This document shows, in pieces, positions 58,531-64,000 of a stretch of 64,000 nt of DNA (its first letter is position 1; the number at the start of each line of letters is the position of its first letter). The stretch lies in the NCBI RefSeq assembly GCF_011601275.1, contig NZ_JAAOLY010000020.1:1-64000 (forward strand), read 5' to 3'. Origin of the DNA: Janthinobacterium lividum (GTDB lineage: Bacteria; Pseudomonadota; Gammaproteobacteria; Burkholderiales; Burkholderiaceae_D). The notes beneath the pieces are model-generated. The model worked only from the letters and a program-made list of their open reading frames with translations. It was not told the DNA's origin and did no database searches. Made by a program: the position numbers and the translations under genes.

Positions 58531-59448
58531 TTGAATACCCGTTTTCTCGAAGCGTTTGTCTGGGCTGCGCGGCTGGGCAGCTTTCGCACGGCGGCCGACA
58601 AGCTGCACATCACGCAGGCGGCCATCTCGAACCGCATCGCCTCGCTGGAGCAGGATTTCGGCACGCGTTTGTTCGACCGCGACGCGCGTGAAATCCGCCT
58701 GACCTTTGCCGGGCGCAACCTGCTCGTGTACGCCGAGCGCATGCTGGAATTGTGCCGCGACATGTATGCGGCCAATTCCTCGCCCGCGCTGATCACGGGC
58801 GAAGTGCGCATCGGCGTCATCGAAACCATCGTGCATACCTGGATGATCCCGTTCCTGCAGCGCGTGCAGGAGCGCTATCCGGGCATCGAGATTCAGTTGA
58901 CGTCGGAATCGACGCGCCGCCTGCACGAACAGCTGCAGCAGGGCGAGCTCGATATCGCGCTGCAGACGGACATGCTGACGGGCGACCATATCCGCAGCAC
59001 GGGCAGCGGCGCCATCGCCATGGGCTGGGCCGGCAGGGCCGCCGACTGGCCCGATACGGACGCGCCATACACGGTGGCGCAACTGGCGCAGCATCCGATC
59101 ATCACCATGAACCGGGGCTCGCAGCCGCATTCCGCATTGAAGGCGCTGTGCCAGGACGAGGGCGTGCAGCTGGGACGGGTCCATTGCGTCAGCTCGATTT
59201 CCGCCATCGTGCGCCTGGTGAAAGCGGGTTTCGGCATCGCCGTGCTGCCGCTGGCGCCCCTGCGCGAGGAAATCGAGCAGGGCAACATCGCCCTGATCCC
59301 CTGCACCAGCAGCCTCGCGCCGCAGCGCATCGTCATCAGCTACAGCGAAGACATCACCACGGAAGCGATCCAGCTGGTGGCCATGCTGGCGTGCGAAGAG
59401 GCGGCCCGATTCACCCTGGGATTGGGCGCGGAGTATGGGGCAGGGTGA
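58531..59448 (+). CDS. LysR-family regulator
   Basis: The 305-residue protein starts at TTG 58531 with GAAGAG ahead; the HTH begins at once (NTRFLEAFVWAARLGSFRTAADKL, then ITQAAISNRIASLEQDFGTRLF), so no longer start is needed. The effector domain has GEVRIGVIETIVHTWMIPFLQ. It lies upstream of, and in the same direction as, the EthD-MHS-DUF2848-amidase group, with a REP-like repeat between. It is the natural candidate regulator of that group; the ligand is unknown. Confidence 0.88.
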   Translation: MNTRFLEAFVWAARLGSFRTAADKLHITQAAISNRIASLEQDFGTRLFDRDAREIRLTFAGRNLLVYAERMLELCRDMYAANSSPALITGEVRIGVIETIVHTWMIPFLQRVQERYPGIEIQLTSESTRRLHEQLQQGELDIALQTDMLTGDHIRSTGSGAIAMGWAGRAADWPDTDAPYTVAQLAQHPIITMNRGSQPHSALKALCQDEGVQLGRVHCVSSISAIVRLVKAGFGIAVLPLAPLREEIEQGNIALIPCTSSLAPQRIVISYSEDITTEAIQLVAMLACEEAARFTLGLGAEYGAG

Positions 59449-59449
59449 C

Positions 59450-59514
59450 GTCGGCTTACGCTGACCGCGTAGGTCGGATTAGTGCCATGCGCGTAATCCG
59501 ACAACATTGTTGGC
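59450..59514. repeat. REP-like palindrome with partial partner
   Basis: GTCGGATTA (59473-59481) pairs with TAATCCGAC (59494-59502), preceded by a half unit GTCGGCTTA (59450-59458) and followed by ACATTGTTGG. The same order of half unit, full unit and tail is seen at 148-240. Confidence 0.75.
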
Positions 59515-59638
59515 CCGTCCCCCGCGCCACCCACAAGAAAAACTTATCAGTCGCGTTCAGAATAACCCGTTTGCCAAGTGATGGCGTGCCACCTATTCTG
59601 GGTTGGCACTCCACTTACAACGCAAAAACGGAACCATC

Positions 59639-60310
59639 ATGACGACGTCCCCCACCTTGCCAGGCATCCTGTTTGTCTGGACCAGCGCCGACCCCGAACA
59701 CGAACGCGATTTCAACCGCTGGTACGACCGCGAACACGTGGAAGAGCGCGTGCGCATTCCCGGCTTCGTCAGCGGCACGCGCTACCAGAGCGTGCGCGGT
59801 CCCCGCAAATATCTGGGCCTGTACCGCACCGATTCGCTGGGCGCGTTCCAGACTCCCGATTACTTCAAGGCCTTCGGCCAGCAGACGCCATGGTCGCTGA
59901 CGAACCTGCAGCGCATGGTCGACCCCATGCGCAGAGTTTGCGCCATTGAGGCGGAAACGGGCATGGGCACGGGCGCCTGGCTGGCCGTGCTGCGCCTGGG
60001 AGCGCCGGCCATCGGCCAGGACGCGCAAGCCGTGGACGCCATGGCCACACTGGGAACGAAGCTGCTGCAGATCGACGGCGTCATTGCCACGCGTCTGCTG
60101 ACACCGGACGCGAACCTGTCCGGCCCCCTGCCGGCGGAGCGAAAGGAAGGCCGCGTGCTCGATCCGATTTTCCTGATCGATGCGTCTTCCGAAAGCGCCG
60201 CCATGGCGGCCGCCAATGCCGCCAGCGCGGCGCTGGAACTGGATGCGGAACAGGCAGCCATCCTGCAACTGTCCTGGCAACTGCGCGAGGCGGACCTGCA
60301 CGCCGCCTGA
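59639..60310 (+). CDS. EthD-like dimeric alpha-beta-barrel protein
   Basis: The 223-residue protein has an opening (PGILFVWTSADPEHERDFNRWYDREHVEERV) with the WYDREHV pattern of EthD/ferredoxin-like alpha-beta barrels. The second half repeats the fold loosely (VLDPIFLIDASS). ACGGAA precedes the ATG. Such proteins are found as accessory or enzyme parts in breakdown operons. It is first of a group with an MHS transporter, a DUF2848 protein and an amidase. No catalytic role can be assigned. Confidence 0.75.
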   Translation: MTTSPTLPGILFVWTSADPEHERDFNRWYDREHVEERVRIPGFVSGTRYQSVRGPRKYLGLYRTDSLGAFQTPDYFKAFGQQTPWSLTNLQRMVDPMRRVCAIEAETGMGTGAWLAVLRLGAPAIGQDAQAVDAMATLGTKLLQIDGVIATRLLTPDANLSGPLPAERKEGRVLDPIFLIDASSESAAMAAANAASAALELDAEQAAILQLSWQLREADLHAA

Positions 60311-60358
60311 CACGGCCGCGCGCATCTTGCCGGCACCGATAACACGAGACACGGGCCA

Positions 60359-60385
60359 CGGCGCAGGGCAAAGCATCCTGCGCCG
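60359..60385 (+). other. Perfect hairpin between the EthD-like and transporter genes
   Basis: CGGCGCAGG pairs with CCTGCGCCG around a nine-base loop, without a T run. It may be an intra-operon stability or attenuation element in the 108-base gap. Confidence 0.45.
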
Positions 60386-60418
60386 GGCTTGCAATAAAAC
60401 TGACGAGAGAGGTAGGCT

Positions 60419-61747
60419 ATGACCACATATACGAACGCTGCGCATCCTGCGGCCCAGGCACCGGACGGGAAGTCCACGACGGCCAAGACCGGCCGCCTGG
60501 CCACGGCCAGCATGGTCGGCACGACCCTGGAATGGTATGACTTCACCGTCTACAACACCATGGCCGCGCTGATCTTCAACCACCTGTTCTTTCCCTCGTT
60601 CGACCCGCTGACGGGCACCATCCTGGCCTTTTCCACGTATGCGGTCGGCTACATCTCGCGCCCGATCGGCGGCGTGATCTTCGGCCACCTGGGCGACAAG
60701 CTGGGACGCCGCTGGGTGCTGGTGGTGACCCTGATGCTGATGGGCGTGACGACGGGCCTGATGGGTCTCTTGCCCACGTATGCGACGGCCGGCATCTGGA
60801 GCCCGGTGCTGTTGGTGGCGCTGCGCTTTGTCCAGGGCATCGCCTTGGGGGGCGAATGGGCGGGCGCCGTGCTGATCTCCGTCGAACACGGGGCGCCGGA
60901 CAAGCGGGGCCGCAACGCATCGTGGACGCAGGTGGGGCCGTCGTTCGGCACCTTGCTGGCCACAGGCTGCATCGGCCTGATCACGTATCTGCTGCCGCAT
61001 GAAGCGTTCATGGACTGGGGCTGGCGCATGCCGTTCATCGCCAGCCTGCTGCTGGTGGCCTTCGGCATGTGGATACGCAGCGGCATCGAGGAAACCCCGC
61101 TGTTCAAGGAACTCGACCAGAAGGATGCGAAGGCGGAAGCGCCGATCGGCGACGTGCTGCGCCTCTACTGGCGCCGTCTGCTGATCGCCGGCGGCGTGCG
61201 CATCGGCTCGGACGTGCTGTATGCGCTGGTGGTGGTGTTCACCCTGACGTACGTGACGACGGTGCTGCACCTGTCGTCGACCCTGGCGCTGACCGCCATC
61301 ATGATCGGCACGGCGTGCAATGCGCTGTCGGTGCCCGTGTTCGGCGCGCTGTCGGACAAGATCGGCCGCCGCCCCGTGTATGCGCTGGGCACTGTGCTGG
61401 GCCTCGTGTGGGCGTTTGCCTTCTTTACCTTGTTAGACACGGCCAGCCCTGCCGCCATCGTCACGGCCGTCGTCGTGGGCCTGGTCATCCACGCCATCAT
61501 GTACGGCCCGCAAGCGGCCTTCGTCATCGAGCAATTTCCCACCAAGGTGCGCTATGCGGGTTCCTCGCTGGCCTACACCCTGGCCGGCGTCATCGGCGGC
61601 GGTTTCGCCCCGCTCGTCATCGCCAGCCTGTACCGCTCATATAACAGCACCATGGCCGTCTCGCTGTACGTGGCGGCGGCCTTGCTGATCACCGGCGCCG
61701 CCGTTTTTGCGGCACGCGAAACGGGCCGCGGCCCTCTTGAGGAATAA
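60419..61747 (+). CDS. MFS transporter, metabolite:H+ symporter (MHS) type
   Basis: The 442-residue protein has twelve membrane segments. TTLEWYDFTVYNTMAALIFN at the start, GHLGDKLGRRWVL (loop 2-3 MFS signature), RFVQGIALGGEWAGAV and LSDKIGRRPVY (second-half copy) place it with MHS carriers of organic acids such as shikimate, ketoglutarate and proline. It is followed by the DUF2848 gene after 4 bases, so it likely imports the compound handled by the DUF2848 protein and the amidase. Confidence 0.9.
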   Translation: MTTYTNAAHPAAQAPDGKSTTAKTGRLATASMVGTTLEWYDFTVYNTMAALIFNHLFFPSFDPLTGTILAFSTYAVGYISRPIGGVIFGHLGDKLGRRWVLVVTLMLMGVTTGLMGLLPTYATAGIWSPVLLVALRFVQGIALGGEWAGAVLISVEHGAPDKRGRNASWTQVGPSFGTLLATGCIGLITYLLPHEAFMDWGWRMPFIASLLLVAFGMWIRSGIEETPLFKELDQKDAKAEAPIGDVLRLYWRRLLIAGGVRIGSDVLYALVVVFTLTYVTTVLHLSSTLALTAIMIGTACNALSVPVFGALSDKIGRRPVYALGTVLGLVWAFAFFTLLDTASPAAIVTAVVVGLVIHAIMYGPQAAFVIEQFPTKVRYAGSSLAYTLAGVIGGGFAPLVIASLYRSYNSTMAVSLYVAAALLITGAAVFAARETGRGPLEE

Positions 61748-61751
61748 CATC

Positions 61752-62429
61752 ATGACGACATTGCATTTTCAATTGGCAGGCCACGGCCCCGTCACCTTCG
61801 ACATCGATCACCTGATCATCGCCGGCTGGACGGGCCGCGACATGGCCATGGTGGAACACCATATCGCCGAACTGGAAGCCATCGGCGTGGCGCGCCCGAA
61901 AAGCGTGCCGACCTTTTACCGCGTGGCGGCGGCATTGCTGTCGAGCGACGCGGCCATCGAAGTGCCGGGCGGCGATTCGTCGGGCGAGGCCGAATTCGTG
62001 CTGTTTTCCACCGAATACGGCCTGCTGGTGGGCATCGGTTCCGACCACACGGACCGCAAGGTGGAAAGCTATGGCGTGACGGTGTCGAAGCAGATGTGCG
62101 GCAAGCCCGTGGGCGATACCTTGTGGCGCTATGCGGACGTGGCCGGCCACTGGGACCAGCTGCAGATGCGCTCCTGGCGCGAGCGCGCCGGCGTGCCGGC
62201 CCTGTACCAGGATGGCCCCGTGACGCGCATGCTGTCGCCGGAAGACCTGATTCAGCGCTACACGGGGCAAACGACTCTGTCCGTGGGCAGCGCCATGTTT
62301 TGCGGCACGCAACCGATCATCGGCGAGATGGGCCATGGCGACGCCTTCGCGCTGGAGCTGTATGATCCAGCCTTGCAGCGCCGCCTGCAGCACCGCTATG
62401 CCGTACAAACCCTGCCCGTGGAAGGATAA
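61752..62429 (+). CDS. DUF2848 family protein
   Basis: The 225-residue protein of unknown function shows strongly conserved-looking strings VPGGDSSGEAEFVLF, GSDHTDRKVESYGVTVSKQMC and GSAMFCGTQPI. These recall fumarylacetoacetate-hydrolase-like layouts, but no firm catalytic set can be named. Start ATG 61752 gives MTTLHFQ; an earlier in-frame ATG lies in the transporter gene. It sits between the MHS transporter and the amidase, 3-4 bases from each, so the three are one transcript and probably one pathway. Confidence 0.8.
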   Translation: MTTLHFQLAGHGPVTFDIDHLIIAGWTGRDMAMVEHHIAELEAIGVARPKSVPTFYRVAAALLSSDAAIEVPGGDSSGEAEFVLFSTEYGLLVGIGSDHTDRKVESYGVTVSKQMCGKPVGDTLWRYADVAGHWDQLQMRSWRERAGVPALYQDGPVTRMLSPEDLIQRYTGQTTLSVGSAMFCGTQPIIGEMGHGDAFALELYDPALQRRLQHRYAVQTLPVEG

Positions 62430-62432
62430 ACA

Positions 62433-63782
62433 ATGACCAAGACCATCCGTGAACTGGCGGCCGACCTGGCCGCCGGCCGCACCACCAGCGTGGCACTGAC
62501 ACAGCAGATGCTGGCGCGCGCCGAGGCGCACCGGGCGCAGGGCGGCCATGCCTATGTCAGCCTCGATGGCGAACAGGCGCTGATGGAAGCGCGGGCCAGC
62601 GATGCGGCGCGCGCCGCCGGCATCGTTGCCTCGCCGCTGGCCGGCGTACCCATCTCGATCAAGGACCTGTTCGACGTCAAAGGGCAAACCAGCAGGGCCG
62701 CCTCGCTGGCGCTGGCCGATGCCCCGCTCGCCGTGGCCGATGCGGGCGCCGTGGCGCGCCTGCGCGCGGCCGGCGCCGTCCTGCTGGGCCGCACCAACAT
62801 GAGCGAATTCGCGTTTTCCGGCCTCGGCCTGAATCCCCATTACGGCACGCCGCGCAATCCGCTGGACCGCGCGCGCGTGGCGGGCGGCTCCACCTCGGGC
62901 GGCGCCGTGACGGTGGCGCTGGACATGGCGGCCGGCGCCTTGGGCACGGATACGGGCGGTTCGATCCGCATCCCGTCCGCCTTTTGCGGCCTGACGGGCT
63001 TCAAGCCAACGGCGGCGTCCGTGTCGCTGGCCGGCACGGTGCCCTTGTCGCGCTCCCTCGATTCGGCCGGCCCCATTGCGCGCAGCGTCGACTGCTGCGC
63101 CATTCTGTACGCGGCGCTGTCGGGCCATGACATCGGCGCGCAGGCGCCAGCATTGAAAGGCTTGCGCTTCGGTTTTACCCTTGATTACGTCGGTACGCAC
63201 GTGGAGCCGCAGGTGCGGCAGGCTTTCGATGCGGCGCTGGACCAGCTGCGGCAAGCGGGCGCACAGGTGGAACAGTTCGATTTCCCCGAATTGCTGGAGC
63301 TGCCGGGTATCAATGGCGGTGGCGGCCTGGTGGCGGCGGAAGCCTGGCACTGGCACAGGGCGCTGCTGGAAGAGAAGGGCGCGCAGTACGACCAGCGCGT
63401 GGCGGCGCGCATCCGCCGCGGCCAGCAGCAGGGCGCGTTTGATTACATCGATTTGCTCGATGCGCGTGCGCGCCTGATCGCCATCGCGAAGCAGCGTCTG
63501 GCGCCATTCGACGCCTGGCTGATGCCCAGCGTGGCCATACTCGCGCCGGAAGTCGCGCCGCTGGAAGCGGATGACGCCACCTTCTTTGCCACGAATGGGC
63601 TGGTGCTGCGCAACGCCAGCGTGATCAACTTCCTCGATGGCTGCGCGCTGTCCTTGCCATGCCATGCCGAGGGCGAGCTGCCCGTGGGACTGGGCATTTG
63701 CGGCCTGGCCGGCGCCGACGATACAGTGTTGCAAATCGGCCGCGCCATGGAGGCGCTGCTACGGGGGAGTGCAAAAGAATAA
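62433..63782 (+). CDS. Amidase-signature family hydrolase
   Basis: The 449-residue protein has the complete amidase-signature triad region: catalytic Lys in VPISIKDLFDVKG, the cis-Ser in GGSTSGGAV and nucleophile Ser in DTGGSIRIPSAFCG. It cleaves an amide or ureide of unknown identity; relatives include AtzE, GatA and ureide hydrolases. It is last in the operon after the DUF2848 gene (3 bases). With an M20 hydrolase and urate genes close by, a nitrogen-rich ureide is plausible, but an unrelated amide is equally possible. Confidence 0.88.
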   Translation: MTKTIRELAADLAAGRTTSVALTQQMLARAEAHRAQGGHAYVSLDGEQALMEARASDAARAAGIVASPLAGVPISIKDLFDVKGQTSRAASLALADAPLAVADAGAVARLRAAGAVLLGRTNMSEFAFSGLGLNPHYGTPRNPLDRARVAGGSTSGGAVTVALDMAAGALGTDTGGSIRIPSAFCGLTGFKPTAASVSLAGTVPLSRSLDSAGPIARSVDCCAILYAALSGHDIGAQAPALKGLRFGFTLDYVGTHVEPQVRQAFDAALDQLRQAGAQVEQFDFPELLELPGINGGGGLVAAEAWHWHRALLEEKGAQYDQRVAARIRRGQQQGAFDYIDLLDARARLIAIAKQRLAPFDAWLMPSVAILAPEVAPLEADDATFFATNGLVLRNASVINFLDGCALSLPCHAEGELPVGLGICGLAGADDTVLQIGRAMEALLRGSAKE

Positions 63783-63798
63783 TGCTGTAGTGCAGGAA

Positions 63799-63828
63799 AA
63801 TGCCAACTCTGTCATGATGGCTGGCATT
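63799..63828 (+). other. Inverted repeat after the amidase gene
   Basis: AATGCCA (63799-63805) pairs with TGGCATT (63822-63828) across 16 bases, just behind the amidase stop. With no T run it is at best a weak terminator. Confidence 0.35.
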
Positions 63829-63871
63829 AACATGGGAAAGTCGCGCTTCGGGCGCCGGCAAACTTCACACT

Positions 63872-64000
63872 GTGCACCGATACGACCTGATTAGCTGTCA
63901 TGACTGCGGCGTGTTGTACCGCAAACGTCCGCTGCGTCCACGCGAAAAGGCGCGCTGCATCCGTTGCCGCTCGGTGTTGTATCGCGGCGCCCACGCGCGG
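63872..64000 (+). CDS. pqiA: PqiA-like membrane protein, N-terminal fragment (runs off the window)
   Basis: The last 43 codons, from GTG 63872, encode HRYDLISCHDCGVLYRKR, then CIRCRSVLYRG. Two CxxC pairs in this spacing form the zinc-ribbon start of PqiA (paraquat-inducible protein A), a membrane partner of MCE-type lipid transport proteins. A stop codon lies in frame before it and no ATG is available. The ribosome site is weak. The rest is outside the window. Confidence 0.65.
   Translation, partial: MHRYDLISCHDCGVLYRKRPLRPREKARCIRCRSVLYRGAHAR

Noticed and set aside
61689-63734. A 681-codon minus-strand frame opposite the DUF2848 and amidase genes
   Set aside because: Shadow frame; both plus-strand genes have intact family motifs and tight operon spacing.

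Overview
The window looks like chromosome of a Gram-negative betaproteobacterium, most likely of the Oxalobacteraceae (Janthinobacterium/Massilia type). This rests on GC-rich codon use, a PEP-CTERM protein, an Oar-like TonB-dependent receptor, a puuD/puuE-type urate pathway and short dispersed REP-like palindromes. The assignment is inference from gene content; no 16S rRNA is present. The window opens on the 3' end of a 5S rRNA gene and its terminator, so an rRNA operon lies just upstream.

Almost the whole window is one large nucleic-acid and nucleobase salvage and catabolism island. (1) 250-9558: uraH and puuE (urate breakdown), xdhABC (xanthine dehydrogenase and its maturation factor), guaD, and an exported adenosine deaminase-like enzyme. 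(2) 10350-17911: a TonB-dependent receptor, a lipoprotein 5'-nucleotidase, an exported phospholipase-D-type enzyme and an S1/P1 nuclease. Together these read as a cell-surface/periplasmic kit that turns nucleic acids into nucleosides. (3) 17948-19744: a DeoR-family regulator divergent from a Nudix/deoxyribosyltransferase-like fusion. (4) 19794-28092: on the minus strand, a BMP-type nucleoside ABC transporter, a LysR regulator, psuG and a PfkB kinase with an HTH domain (pseudouridine use). (5) 28293-37035: punA, deoB, deoC, a double-domain aldehyde dehydrogenase, deoA, cdd and a second deaminase, i.e. nucleoside cleavage and deoxyribose catabolism. (6) 37032-40930: a dipeptidase, a VOC protein, two small unknowns and a PEP-CTERM protein, unrelated to the theme. 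(7) 40958-53092: the complete reductive pyrimidine pathway (preT, preA, dihydropyrimidinase, beta-ureidopropionase, omega-aminotransferase, mmsA) with an NCS1 transporter and RutR-like and MocR regulators. (8) 53095-57224: a UraD-AllC fusion, a LysR regulator and puuD, completing urate to ureidoglycolate. (9) 57221-63782: an M20 hydrolase, a LysR regulator, an EthD-like protein, an MHS transporter, a DUF2848 protein and an amidase, of unknown substrate. (10) The start of a pqiA-like gene runs off the right edge.

The most notable observation is a ~71-bp module present three times, in the same orientation, upstream of the TonB receptor gene, the nucleoside-ABC operon and punA-deo. It has an upstream AT-rich dyad, ATTTATAT-N7-ATATAAAT, of the LysR T-N11-A type, centred near -65. 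Next comes an A-rich tract and then a sigma-70-like promoter (TTGYCA, 17-18 bp, CATAGT). One copy directly follows the lysR gene at 24849-25751. This suggests a single nucleoside-uptake and salvage regulon spanning outer-membrane import, inner-membrane import and phosphorolysis. A second regulatory observation is a RutR-type operator in front of the pyrimidine operon, next to a RutR-like gene.
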